Source: Larus michahellis (lineage: Eukaryota; Chordata; Aves; Charadriiformes; Laridae). Taken from it: a stretch of 64,000 nt of DNA. Both the position numbers and the translations under genes were made by a program. Positions 35,406-47,690 of this stretch are shown here, piece after piece. The stretch is from positions 68,613,142 through 68,677,141 of the forward strand of contig NC_133896.1 of assembly GCF_964199755.1 (NCBI RefSeq), in the 5' to 3' direction. Within the stretch, counting starts at the first letter, position 1. Each line of letters begins with the position of its first letter. The notes under the pieces are model-generated. The model was not told where the DNA came from. It was given only the letters and a program-made list of their open reading frames with translations, and made no database searches.

Positions 35406-37228
35406 ATCAAAGTCTTCTCTTTGGGATATCCCCTGGTTGTTAACTAGAGCTGCTGCTCCATGTGGTACTCAATCTGTATGCTGAATATGGAGTGCTAGAG
35501 AAATGGTCTTACATGCTCCCGAAATACAAGACTGTTGCATGTGGTGAGCTTGCAAACTTAAGTTTACACAAGTAGCTTAAAGAGGTAACTTAGGCATAAG
35601 AACTTGTCTTTATTGCTTCTGTATCTGAAAAAAATTGGAAGATTTTTTTTTTTTTTAATCCCACACACACACACTTTGATTAAATAGCTCATATGGGTAT
35701 TTCCCCCACTGTGTGAAGAGGGCACTGTATTCTTTGGTGAAATGTCAGGCTAAAAAAAAATCTTCTCAGCTTGTAACTATTAACAAAAACTGTTTTGAGT
35801 CTGAGTCAAAAATATTTCTTTAGACTAGTTTCACCTTCTTGGCTGTCTCAGGTCAACTCCTATTTTTTTATTATAATATAAGATTTTATAGCTGCTGGTA
35901 CTATGTGCTGCCTCTTTTCTCATGCTAGAGCACTGTGTACACCTTAATTCCTTGCTCCCCTCCATATTACTGTTTGTCTGCTGTCTGGGAGAGAAGTCAT
36001 TCAGAGTGCCAATATGTTAAGCTGTTGAGAGAATGGGGAGTGATGAGATGAAGGTATTGTTATGCTGGAAGGTGTTAATTGGTGCTATCAACCACTTGTT
36101 TGATTTCTAGACAATTACAGCAGTGCTTGAAGTTGTGTCTGAGCTAAACAAATGGCAGGGGCTCTGCAAGTTCCCCAACTTCTCTTTTTTTGAGCGCTTA
36201 TTTCCCTGCTGCCTCCCACAAAAATTAGCAGGGCTATACACAGTCGAGCCAAGAGGATGTGCCTGGATGTTGAGGAGTTAGCTGGGTATGCTGCACAAAA
36301 GCTCTATCGCATTGCGTGTGAGCTCTGGCCTAGCCTGGTGGCTTGGCACGGGCAGGATGAGGAGCAGGGGATGGGTAGGAGATGCTGAATGGCGCGGGGA
36401 TGTTTCTGGGTTCCTTAGAAGGAGAGGAACAAATGAACTAGGGTGATGTTTTCTTCTGTGATGTTTCCTGGTTAACAGGCAGATGCTTGACATTATCTAG
36501 GGTAGAGCCTTCTTGTAGGACAAATACCCAGCTGCCAAATAAAACCTCTTATTTGTAGTCTGGGACTCCTGCCCAGAGGAGGGCAAGTGAGACTCTCCAT
36601 TCCTCCCCCTATAGGAGGGGTGTACGAGGTCAGACCTGTGGCACCAGAAGAATGGCTTGCTCTTCTCTAACTGAAGAGGAGGAATCTTCTCCTCTGCTGC
36701 ACTTTCTCTTATAGCTGAAAGGTAAGGAACCATCCTGATTTCCCCCATTTATTTTTTGACTTTTTCCCTGGACGCAATAAGAAGCGGGATGGGGGGTGAT
36801 ACCTGCTGCAGCTTGGAGACAGGTTAATTTTAGCCTGGGTACATTATTGCCGCCTCCTTCCATCAAAAGGTCCAAGGTGTGTTGAACATTACTCAGCCGT
36901 ACCTTTATGTGGACCTCTTAGCATTCATATAAACACCAAATGCTTGTTCATCACATTCTTTTGGTCATGATGGGTGGAGTATCAGCACACTGGTTTCCTA
37001 CCCTGGGTTTAATAGCTTTGCTTGTTGCTTTTCCTGATTGTTCTTGGTGTGCACCTGTTTTTTTGCTATGGTCATACGCGGAGAACAGAGTAAAAGAAGG
37101 CATCTGAACAGAGAGAGGTGATGCTAAATGGAGACGGAGACCTTGAAAGGCGTAAATGATGTGTGAAGACCATTATGAAGGGAAAGTCAGTCAAGATGTC
37201 ATTTCAGGAAAGACTGATAAGGAAATCC
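35406..37228. other. Intron 1 DNA, nothing recognised
   Basis: AT-richer unique DNA with a T run near 35,644-35,656, a short CA run near 35,662 and TTATTATAATATAAG near 35,870. No exon, RNA gene or repeat family was recognised. Confidence 0.55.
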
Positions 37229-37345
37229 CAAATTAGAATCACAAAAATTTATAGTCAGAAGGAACCTCTGAAAGTCTCTAGTCCAAACTCTTGCTTGGAT
37301 TGAGGCTGTCTTCAACAGTAGGTCAGGTTAACCATGGTCTGAAGA
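37229..37345 (-). mobile_element. Decayed CR1 LINE 3' fragment
   Basis: AATCACAAAAATTTATAGTC, AGAAGGAACCTCTGAAAGTC and TCTAGTCCAAACTCTTGCTT follow the reverse complement of the CR1 3' end (consensus: ggaagggacctctggagatc, atctagtccaacccc). It is then diverged through AGTAGGTCAGGTTAACCATG. Short, old and non-coding. Confidence 0.65.
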
Positions 37346-40174
37346 ATGCATAATGCTTTTCTTGGTTCTTTTCCCTTTTACCACCCTCCAAAAACAAGAG
37401 CAGAATTGTCACAAGATTTGTTTTAAGAGAACATTTAGCAATGCATGGTCTAAAACTGTTTGTTGAAATTCAGCTTGGGCAGAAGGGTAGCTGGGAAGTA
37501 AGGGTGGGTAGTTCTGAGGCAGGGGTACACCTTTTGCTGGTGTGTTTTTGAAACTCCATTCAAACTGTGACTGGTAATAAGAAAAGCTTGGAAACTGCCA
37601 GTTCTTTTTTCTCAGTCTGTAGGGATTAGTTTGCCTTTGAGGGATGGTTGTTGCCTGTGCACTGATACCTTACTTCAGGAGTCATTATGCAAGCACTCCA
37701 AATGGGACCTGTGGGTAAGGAACATACAACATAGCAGCTGTTGCCGTGCCAGAGACGCCTTAGACCAGACAGGAAGATATTCTTTTTACTATTATTGAGA
37801 ACAGATAGCCCAAGAGTTCTGGCCTTTGGTTTTTTTAAGACCTAGCTCATTTCATCTACTTCTACATGCCCAAAAGCTAGGTGACTGTCTAGTCCTTGCG
37901 TCCCTAGCAGCACTTTTTTCATCTATGCCAGCACAATTCTTTGTGGGGACACACTGAAATAGGCCAGGGAGCTGATCTGGTTGGTGGATAAAAAAAAAAA
38001 AGCAAAACACCTCAACTCCCCTTCCATCCAGTTATTTTTTGCCTGGATTAGTTTTATGAGCTGGCTCATAGAGTGGCCGGGCAAACAGTTGTGCCAGCCA
38101 TACCACGGTGTGGGAGTCGGAATAAGCGGTGGGGATGAGAAAAGGGGCAAGAATAATTGAGTGTTCAAAGTGGACTGTCATGTCAGACTGATTGTGCCGG
38201 GGTTCATCACTGTCAGTGGAAAGAAATTGATCTTTGAGAGATGAGAGAAGTCTATTTTAGACCGGAATGAATCACTCTGAAGGTGTTCTCTCTTTCTCTA
38301 TGGATGATGGAGAGGAACTGAGTGCACCAGCTCAGACTGGACATCAAACTTAAACCTCATTTTTTGGCTCTAATATTTTAATAATGAAAATATCAGCATG
38401 CCTAATGAATGTTCATAATGCTTCACCTTCAGTGCTGTTGTAAATATAGGAAATGTCACCAGCTAGAAGCAGAATCCCAAACTTTTTAACAGGGCAGGTG
38501 TGAGCAATAGTGATACCATGAAAATCCAACTGCTAACTGTAGTGTAACTGGTTGAAGAGCTAACTATTAGCTACCGGCCGGGACGACGACGACACCCCCA
38601 CTTTTAACTGCTTGCCTTTGGGCAGGCTGCCCATAAAACAGGGCTGTTCCTGCATGCTTTGCAGTGTTTCTGTCCTGCAGTGAGGGCTTCAAAGAGCAGT
38701 ATTCTCTGCTTGCCTGCTAATGTAATTTGTACTTGAGCTCAAGTGGTCGCGGTGGCAGAGAAGGTGTCTGCTTCAAACCACTGCCGCGACATGATAGTGA
38801 GGGTTTATTGTGCATTATTGTTTTCTGTGTTGAAACTGATGCTAAATGATTACAAATTCAATTACTTGACAGGAAACTGTAGGTTTACAGTTGCCTGTGC
38901 AACCTTTAATGCATCACCTTGTACCTGCAGATGATGATTGTTTTTAATTACAGGGTCATATGCTTTTTCCATGGGAGAATGGCAGTGCTCGCTCTGTAGG
39001 GCAGATGGTGCTGAGAGCATAAATCAAGGCGGTGCACTGAACAAAGCTGTTAGCTGTGTGGTTCTCACCTCGTTTGCTGAAGAAGTTTAAAGGTGGGCAG
39101 GAGATGAGAGACAGGAGCTGCTGTGGGAAAACAAAGGCTGTCTTTTGGCTAAGTGAGGGTGTAGTGCCATGTTGGTCTAGCCAGCAGCAAGGCAGGTGTG
39201 AGGTCCTTGTCTCTCCCTGCTTTTACTTTTGCTCTGAAGCTAAGATATCACAGGCCACTTTCACCCACGAGTTGAACTTTGAGTTATGCTTGAAACCTGG
39301 GAAAGATCCAGGTTTCAGAAGCCAAATTGTGGACTTTTAGTTTTTAACTGAAATTATTTTGGTTGTCTGTCTTACTGTGAAGCCCTCAAATGTGTGGAAG
39401 AGGTGTAGGAATAGAGGAATACGGATGGGTTTTGCCAACAGAAACGTACTGAGGTGGCGTTGCATGTTCAGTCGAAGCAGTCATCCCTGTTGCAGAGACC
39501 CAGACTGGCTTATGGCTCTGGGTGAGTCGAAACACCCTGTTTCTCACAAGAAACCTTCATCTACCCGGCTTCACGCTCTTGAGGGTGTATTCCCACCACA
39601 TGTATTTGGTGGCAGTGCTCTCCTCTGAAGCAGCTCTAGAGATGTGCTTCCCCCCAGCTGTGACAACACAACCGTTTATGAGCTATTGTGGGAGCTGGGA
39701 AAGAGTGTAGGCGGTGTAGGTGGAGCTAAGGGAGACTGGCATGAGGTCTCAGATCACATCACGGACAGGCCCTACAAGTTCCCGCGTTAGCTGGTGCACA
39801 GAGGGCAAAGGCTCCCTCACCCCCTGTTTTTGCACTGCAGAGCTCCAGCCTGGGGCCCTGGTTTGTTCCACACAGCTCCATCCCTGGCCGCTGGTCATCC
39901 AGATGATCTGGATAAGGGCGTGTTCTTGGTTCGCTGATTTATCCAGCTGAGGAACGTTCATGGGTGCCAGCCAGCCCAGAGCTAAACTGAGGTGGTGTGT
40001 TAAAAATACCAGAGGGAGCTGATGTTCGGTAGTGCTCTGTGGCGTTTCTGGTTCAGCACTGAACCCCCTGAAGCTATTTTAACTGTTTTGATGAACCTTA
40101 GCTTTGGAAAGTGCTGAGAGCTCGATGCTGAAGTTGAAATTGGTCACGGTGCTGCAGGGAAGAGCCCGCCTCCG

Positions 40175-40320
40175 CCGCAGGTTCTCTGAGTGGCTTTGGT
40201 CAAGGCATCTTTCTCTCCCTTGCTTTCCCTGCCTCTGGGGTGTACTGCTACCTACCCGCCTTCTTGTAGTCCTGGGAAAAATAACAGTTAAAACTCTGTT
40301 GTATTTTAAATGCTGCCATA
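40175..40320 (+). mobile_element. Possible MIR-type SINE relic
   Basis: TGAGTGGCTTTGGTCAAGGC, CTCTCCCTTGCTTTCCCTGC and TACTGCTACCTACCC fall in the same order as the MIR core (tgggcaagtcactt, ctctgtgcctcagtttccc, tactacctacct), with many mismatches. A weak call. Confidence 0.35.
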
Positions 40321-41634
40321 AAAATGCCAAGGATGGGGCTTGTGGGATTCTTTTTGGGGATGGGGAGCAATCTCAAATAGAGGTGCAGCCGCTGGATGCT
40401 TAAATGGAATAGTGGATTTTGCTAGCGTTGGTCATTTTTTTTTCTCTCCAATTTCTCATTTGTCAAATCAGATTAAAAATCATTAACTTTTAAATAGGTT
40501 GAGAAAAGAATTAATGCTTATTGGATTGAGATACTATGTGCAGGCCACCACAGAAAAAGGTCTGTGAAGCGATTAATAGCTTATTTGGTAGCTGGTCTTA
40601 GAAGCGATGCAGCAAATTAGGCATAGGGATACATAAAGAATAAGAAGGATAAAAATCAATATCGAACAGCTGTCTTTACTTCCTAGCCTCACACTCCCAT
40701 GTACTGAATGAAGTGTAATGGAGATGTATGTGATTACTCATTTAATAACTACTACAAAGGGATTGAATAATGGGACAGATCTCGGGTTGTTTTTACAGTC
40801 CTAAATGTAGTGTTTCCTTCTTCACACGCTGTCACCTGAACTGTTACAGAGGGTCAATGATCTGCACTGGTGATATGGAAGAAGTAGTAATAAATGAAGC
40901 CGTGTGGCAGTGTAAAAAACAAAATACTCCAGTTAACAATGAGTGAAGAGTGAAATGAAGCTTTGGGTGTCTTCCTTTGGGTGAGGACAGGAGGGAACAG
41001 GGGGGGAAAAATGACCGCTGGTAGAGAATGTGAGTAGAGGGAATCGGAATTGTCTGAATCGGAGACATGCAGCGTATCATACTGCTTATAGGTTTGAACT
41101 GTCCTGGTATGAGATGGCTTTCTGACTGTGGGATTACCAACAGACTCCAAATTATAGGATATACAACTCTGACTCAGATGATTTTTTTTTTCTGATAGAC
41201 ATCTGTAAGACCTAACTACTTCTTTTCAACAACCTAACTATTGTAGTCTCAACAGAACCATGGTTTGCGAAAATGCAAATTTCTGTATGTCTGGTGAGGT
41301 AGGCTGCATGGAGTGGATGTTGTCAACAAGCTGGCTGGTGCTGGTGCTGCTCCAACTCTTCGGGGATAATAGAATCTGGGAACAATTAAGAGGCAGCTTA
41401 ATCAGTTCCTGGGGGCAGGAGCATACCCTCTTGCTTTTCAGCATTCCCTTGGCTGACTCATGAACTCTGTTGATTGACTTGGAAAGCAAATGAATCCAGC
41501 TCTCCTCCACAAGGAAGAGTTATGAAGGCAAGGTGGTGAGAGGAATACATCAGATCTCGGGCAGCTCCTGCCCTCTCTGCTGTGAAATGTGTGGAATTTA
41601 CAATGGCTACTTAGCTGCTAAGCAAGTAGGATTT

Positions 41635-41635
<1 letters not shown>

Positions 41636-41667
<32 letters not shown>

Positions 41668-41669
41668 TT
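41636..41669 (+). repeat. Poly(T) tract (T12-C-T21)
   Basis: The longest homopolymer tract in the window, broken by one C. No LINE or SINE body is visible on either side. Confidence 0.95.
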
Positions 41670-42497
41670 GGCCTTGAAGTTCTGTCCATCCTTTAAATTA
41701 AGAATTACAACAAGCTATAGCTGGGAAATGCTCATGCATGAGCACAGGGGACAGTCTTGGCAGCTTGCTAGAAAATGGACTGTAACTAACTATAGTTGTC
41801 CAAAAATAAACACAGCCATAAGATTTGCAAGCACTTTGTATATGTTTTGGTAAATGAAGGAAATGGTGTGTTTGCATTCACAGCTCCTCAGGCTACCCTA
41901 TCCAGCCATTCCCAAGCAGGTAACTAAGAACTTTGCTTTGGGGTGCAGGTGGACATCCCTGCTTTAATGCAGTTTGTATTTCCACGTTTCCCTCCACCCA
42001 GGAATCCTAAGGGAATTAGCGGCTGGTTAATGAGTGCAGGCAGGCAGGATTCCCGGGAGCTTGGCAGCGTCCTGGTCTTGCAGGTGAGGCACGGTGCGGT
42101 GCACAGGGCTTAGATGACCTGCCACAAACTTCCTGCGCGAGCGTGGGCAGTCTGCGATTCAAACCTCATCATCTGCCTTCCAGTCCTACATGTGGAAAAC
42201 ACAAGAGCGCTTAAAGCACGAGAGCGCTCGAAATGTTTCTTTTTTTCTTCGGTGTTACTTAGTTCTTTTGCCAAAAAGTCTCTTCTTTTTTCCTTTTTAT
42301 TTTAATACTGTATTTTGATGGTGGTATGCTCTAGGTAGTTACTCATCTCCCAGGCATACAGAGTTGGGTGATAAAAGCTCTCACAATATGCCAAAGTGCA
42401 TGCAAGGAGGAGATGGGCTTACATGAGCAGGACTTGCCTTTAACCAAATTTGGTTTATGATATCTTACATTCGAGGATGAGAAAAAGGCCAGCGGTG

Positions 42498-42521
42498 TAT
42501 ATATATATATAAAAAAAAAAA
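42498..42521. repeat. TA microsatellite joined to an A run
   Basis: About six TA units run directly into 12 A residues. Confidence 0.95.
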
Positions 42522-42539
42522 GCCTCCGAGAGGCTGAGT

Positions 42540-43290
42540 GGGCTGGTGACAGGACAAGCTGCCGAGGGGCGGCGGGGAGGGCGGGGGGGGAGAAGAGACA
42601 AGCACATGGAAAATAAGCTCCTGCTCCCTCAAAAACATGCATGCGGAATGATAGCGGGGTGGGTGTGGGGGCGTGTAAGCAAGTAACATCCCAGAAGCTG
42701 GAAGAATAAAATGAAAAGGCAGCAGGATCAGCCCGCAGATGAAAGGCAGCCCCTTTAACATTTGCTCCCGGACTCCGGCAACTCTCAGCAGTTGGCTGGA
42801 GACTAAGCTGGACGGTCCTGTGGAGCTCCAACAAAGGGACGAAACAAACCCCCGTCCCCCGGGGCCCCCCTCCCCGACAACGCGTGAAACAACTTGATAA
42901 ATGATTGCTCTGTCAGGGGACGAGGGGATGGAGACGTCTGGGAGCGCAGGGGGAATGTATCTAATTCAGGCGTGAGGGGAGCCCGGGGTGGGAGAGGGGA
43001 GCAGGCGGAGAGGGGCGGTGGGATGGGGGTACGGTGGTCCCCTGCCTTGGCAGCGAAATTAAGAAGTATGGAGGAACGGGAAGGGGTGGGCGGCTCTCCG
43101 GAGGGGTTTCTTGGGAGCAGGCTGGCGGGTTTGCCCCCGGCCGACGGTGGTCGGGGCTCGGTGGGTTCCCCCGGCTGTGCCCTGCCTGCAGCCCCCCGAG
43201 CCCCCGGCCCCGCGCTCGCATTACCTCATTTAATGGGGATGGCAGGAAATACAAACCTCCCCCCGCCGCTCCCAGCCCAGTCCAATAAGG
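42540..43290. promoter_or_regulatory. GC/CpG-rich island inside intron 1
   Basis: About 750 bases are clearly richer in G, C and CpG than the flanks, with dense spots near 42,560-42,590, 42,850-42,890, 42,915-42,945, 43,130-43,160 and 43,205-43,220. Just downstream lie ATTAATTACC (43,354) and CTATTTATAC (43,466), a TATA- or MEF2-like word. This could be an alternative promoter or a CpG-rich enhancer. No exon with a recognisable protein was seen downstream. Open frames across it on both strands reflect composition. Confidence 0.45.
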
Positions 43291-45599
43291 GCTGCTGATA
43301 GCATTGAAAGCTGCAGAAACAGGAGCCCATGCCCTGGCTCTATTCAAGGGAACATTAATTACCCTAAAACAAAAACAAGAGGAGTTCACAGCTGGGGCCC
43401 AACACTTCAGATCCCCCTCCCTCCCTCCCTTCCCCTGCTGCTCCTCCGGAGTATGTGCATGCCAGCTATTTATACAGTCTCCCCTCCCAAACGACTGATA
43501 GCAGGCCCTGAGCACCCTCTGTGCCCGACCCTCCGCCACTGGGATTTATAGGGATGGCGTTGCGCAGGCGTCCCGGAGGCAGAGACCGTCCAAGGGCTGG
43601 ATCCGTGCTGCAAGGGAAGCCGCATGCCACCGCCACTGACCAAAAAAAGGCCACATAGTTTGTGAAAAGCCGTGGCAGCTGGAATAGCGAGCAGTCCTGC
43701 GTAGTCTGGAGGGCTGCCGATGGAAACCCGGGCTTGGGCGGCTTATCTCGGCAAGGACAGTGAGGGAGCAGTGGGGAAGCTTCAGTGAGTCCTGCTGCAA
43801 GAAAATAGGGATTCGGTGGTGGTGTATTTTTCTCCCTCCCCCTCTGTGGGAATGGAGCGGAGAACTTAATTTAGAGCCCTCCCGAGCTGCTGGTTAATAA
43901 ACGCTTGATCCAGGAGGCAGCTGCTGCCACCACTTACAAGGTGACCTGGAGCCCTGTTCCAGCGTGTCCCAGGCCACTATGTCATGAGCACCAGTTGCCA
44001 GGAATAGAGAGTGCGGCAACACGTATAAATAAATAAAATGGGGTTTGAGTGCACTTCTGTGTTTGGCTGATGAAGAGGAAGTGCCTGGCTTCAGGAGAGC
44101 TAAATGCTGAGTTTTGTTGTTGTTTTGGTTGTCTGGTTGCTGTCACCCATCCAAAGAGAAGTTGGCCCCAAGCCTTGCTCTTGGGGCACGCTGTCAATAA
44201 ATATTAACAAAAATAGGTAAAATGTGAAGGCTACCCGTGAGGAGGAGTGCTCTGAAACATGCGGAAGGCAGTGTTTGCCAGCTGTCAGCTCCAAGCACGT
44301 CTTCACTGGAGAATTTGTTCTCCCCTGGGCATTGCCCTTCCCCTTCTCCTCTGTGCCCCAGCCCCAGGCTCTGTGATGAGTTTAGCAAGTGCTTTGGCAC
44401 AGGGTAAGGTGGCTCACCTGTGATGGAAGCGTTGCATTCATTTAGGCTGCTAAACCTGTGTCAGTGCAGTAAAGAGTGCTTAAAGCCCTCTGGCACCTCC
44501 CTGAATTCATCTTGTGTCTCCAGAAGATTAACAGATTCCCCCACAGTTTAGAGGAAAATGACTTTGGAACAGCTACACGTGAATACAGCACGAGAGCTAT
44601 GAGAGATGCCCCTGGAAGTGCTGGTGTGAGCAGCCCCTGCAAGAATCCAGCAACTGGTGTGTAACTGCAGGCTAGCCACTTGCACTTGTTTTGGGTTAAG
44701 TGAAATGATTTTGAGCTGAGTTAAGTAGACCTATTTATAATGTAGAGTGGCTTGGTTCAAGCGCTATTGCAGATTAGGAAGGCAGAAAATAGGGAATCAG
44801 TCAACCCTTTTAATGCTCTACCTAGCAGGAAGGAGGAACTGCTGATGGCCATGCCTGCTCTCCTCTTGGTCCTGCAAAGACCATCAGTGCTTCGGTTTGT
44901 TAGAGAGACAGCTGTCAGCCCTCATAACTCTCTTGGACTTCACTTCTGAAAAGAGGGTACGGTTTGCTAAAGTTGCCCTGTATTAGAAAAACCCAATGTA
45001 TAGAAAGACTCTTTGTGCTATTTGGTTTGGCTTATTGAGAAAGGAGGTGAGAGCAGAAAGAGATTTCATATAATATTATCTTTACATTCTTTCTTTGTAC
45101 TTCAGTTTATTTCTTGTGGCCCTGAAACAGTGGGAATAAACAACCACTAAACCCACAAAAATGAATAATAATACAAGCAAAGCAAAGAATTATGTTCTTT
45201 GTGATCATTTGCACTGGGTTGCAGCACCTAAGCTATAAAAGCGTAACACAGGAAGCTTTTTCGAACGCAGACTATTCCTTGCAGTCTGGCAGGGAACAAA
45301 TCTTGTCTTTTAACGCTGGGTTTTTGCAAGTGTATACAACAGTCAGGAATGAAGGCAACCCACTTGTTTTTCAGTTTACTGCAAGTTCCCAACTCATGTA
45401 AGACCATCATCCACCACCATAATGTATCATTTCACCTTTTTCACCTTTGGCCTTGTCTAGTAGTCTGGGCAGTAACCTTCTGCAGAAGGCCAGAGAGGAC
45501 AACTGAATGCAGTGATTTCTTTTAAAGCCACTGCGATACTTTACCAGAACTTGTAGTCTTACATAGTGGTAGTTGTTGGTTGTTGGTGTGTTGTTTTTT
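43291..45599. other. Intron 1 DNA, nothing recognised
   Basis: Mixed unique DNA. The first few hundred bases (to about 43,800) stay moderately GC-rich with pyrimidine stretches such as CCCTCCCTCCCTCCC near 43,416. No exon or repeat family was recognised. Confidence 0.55.
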
Positions 45600-45990
45600 G
45601 TTTTAAAGGAAGTAATTTCCTACAGAAAAGGGAAGTATTTTTTCATGCAAGACATAATTAAACTGGAATTCATTGCCACAGGATGTTGTGAATGCCAGAA
45701 GTCGAGATAGGTTCAAAAAGCAATTAAACAAATTCATGGAAGAAAAGTTCATCAGGGGCAATTAAGCACAAAGATACAATCTCTGGCACAGGAAGTCTTA
45801 AGCCACAGCTTGCTGGAAGCTGGTAGAGGGGAAGCCTTATGGTATGCTTGCGCCATTCTTACACACGCGCAAGGTATCTGCTGCTCGTTGCTGTCTTGGG
45901 CAGGAGATTGGGCTCCATGGACCTTTGGTCTGAACCGATGGGTTCCATGGTCTTTGGTCTGATGGTTATATTCATTAGTTGTGCTTCAGA
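45600..45990 (+). mobile_element. Ancient CR1/L3-like LINE 3' end
   Basis: In forward orientation the blocks GGGAAGTATTTTTTCATGCA, TGGAATTCATTGCCACAGGA followed by TGTTGTGAATGCCAGAAG, AACAAATTCATGGAAGAAAA and CTCCATGGACCTTTGGTCTG follow the 3' end of the old amniote CR1 family (final consensus: atggacctttggtctgaccc). The terminal block is duplicated (45,910-45,939 and 45,940-45,969). Confidence 0.78.
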
Positions 45991-46689
45991 CAAAATGTGT
46001 GGCATCCTAGTTTTGCTAAAGAAATGCTAACAGCATGTAGAGATGCGTGTCACCCTTTGGAGTCCCTTGTCTATGCCCCTTTTTTGCAAGCCAAAAAACC
46101 AGAATCAAGGCTAGGTCTTCTGGTGGCAGAGGCTGGAGCTGGGCTCACAAGGAGGGAGGGGGGCAGCGGGGAAGGAAAGGAAACTGGGATGCTCGACCCC
46201 TCTCCTGCTGGCACACGGCGTGGTCTGCAGAGCGCATGGCGTGGTGTTGGTGGACGAGCTCCAGACGCTTCGTGTGCTTCCAGAAGATTTGTGTCTGTGT
46301 GAGCCCCGTCTTCCAGTAACCTGCCCTCATCTGCCAACTGCTTTCTCTGGTATGTTCAAAACAGGGTGCCTTTTAAAGTGGGCTTAAACTGAGGCTTAAT
46401 GCTGATTAATAGTATGTAGGTACCTAAAGCAATCCTTCAGATGGAAAATAACTTGACTTTTAGCCTTTTCTTTAGTTTTGTGCTTCCTGCAGTTTCCTGT
46501 CGTTCAGAAATTTAAGTGAAGCGCTGTTAATATGACATTGTATTAAGTGCTGTCATTCAAGGTGGGTAATGCATGGTACTTTGTTATTGGAAAACACTTG
46601 ATTTATCTCAATAATGCTGCTTAATTTATTTTGAGGGCAATAACAAAAAAACCTCAGGTCTTCCCTCCCTACCCTGGGTGAGCCCGTAA

Positions 46690-47030
46690 CCGTAAACCAC
46701 GCTATGCTGCTAGAGGTTATGTATCAGGGTGCCACGGGGATCAGAAGTCATTTCTGTCTCAAATTCACTGACGATTCAGAGAAGGAAATAGGCAGTGTAT
46801 CAATTAAATTCACAGATATTAAAAACACTAAGCGAGTACTACTCAGAAGTGCAAGAGCCTAGAGAGAGATTAAAAGTGTAAAGAAAGAAATTCAAGTTGG
46901 AAAGCATGTGCTATCATATCTGGACATAAAAAATTAAACCAGAGCTAGTTGGTGGGAAGACTTGAGCTGTGAGAGCAAATGTGCCATCTCTTGTGACTTT
47001 TCGTCAAAATCAGTATTTCGTGTTTTACTT
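46690..47030 (+). mobile_element. Possible LINE (CR1/L3) ORF2 3' piece
   Basis: CAAATTCACTGACGATTCAG and AAATTCAAGTTGGAAAGCAT followed by GTGCTATCATATCTGGACAT resemble the region encoding the end of CR1 reverse transcriptase and the stretch after it (consensus: aaatttgcagatgac, aaattcaatgtagacaaatg). Stops are frequent. Weak assignment. Confidence 0.4.
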
Positions 47031-47429
47031 GAACCTTCAGTTCTTGAAGATGCTTTGAAAATATGAGCCAAGTATATCTGCAGTTTAGAGAACCAAATTG
47101 AGCCTGGTGTTTATTATAATTTTAAAAAATCTTGTGAATCCAGTAGGTCATGTTTGTTGTGGACCTGACACCTTGTTTTGAATGTTTTAGAAGTAAAGTA
47201 GACCACTAGTTCAAGAGAGGCCATAAGAGCATAATATTGTATGATGTTTTCTTCTTAAATGTGTGTTAAGACAAAGGAAAGCTACTGACTGCATATAAAG
47301 GAATGTTATACCGTAAAACATATTAAGACTGGCGGTAGCCCCTACTCTTTTGTGTAACCACACTTGTGGTGTGTTTGTTTCTAAACACCTTAATACCAAA
47401 AAGATTTAAAAAAAAATGTGTGGAAGTCA

Positions 47430-47690
47430 TAAGACCATCAACCAGAATAACAGTCGGGGAATGATCCTATTGTAAAGAAAGATTGAAAGGTCTGAATATA
47501 TTGGATGCTTAGCTGTATCTAAAGGACACGGATACCAAGGGAGCCATGGAAATTGGGTGACAGAAATAATAGGCTGAGCTGGAGGAGAAAATTGATTCTG
47601 AACACAAGGAAGAGCTGCTGAGCAGAAATAGGAAGCTCTGCTTTTGAAACACTCATAGTAGATAAATACGTTGGAGAGAGAGAGGTAGCA
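47430..47690 (+). mobile_element. Possible LINE (CR1/L3) 3' piece
   Basis: The order AAGAAAGATTGAAAGGTCTG, AATATATTGGATGCTTAGCT, then GAACACAAGGAAGAGCTGCT resembles the part of old CR1 elements just downstream of the polymerase (consensus: gaaaggctgaaatgtctgga, catcaggaagaacttcctg). It could belong to the piece at 46,690-47,030. Weak. Confidence 0.38.

Larger units (their letters stand above)
37346..42539. other. Intron 1 DNA, largely unique
   Basis: No exon was found. A GC-rich oddity CCGGCCGGGACGACGACGAC lies at 38,576-38,595 inside AT-rich surroundings. A possible MIR trace is at about 40,175-40,320, a long T tract at 41,636-41,669 and a TA/A run at 42,498-42,521. Confidence 0.5.

Noticed and set aside
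43640..43650. CArG-like CCAAAAAAAGG
   Set aside because: Seven A residues instead of six between CC and GG; not a consensus serum response element.
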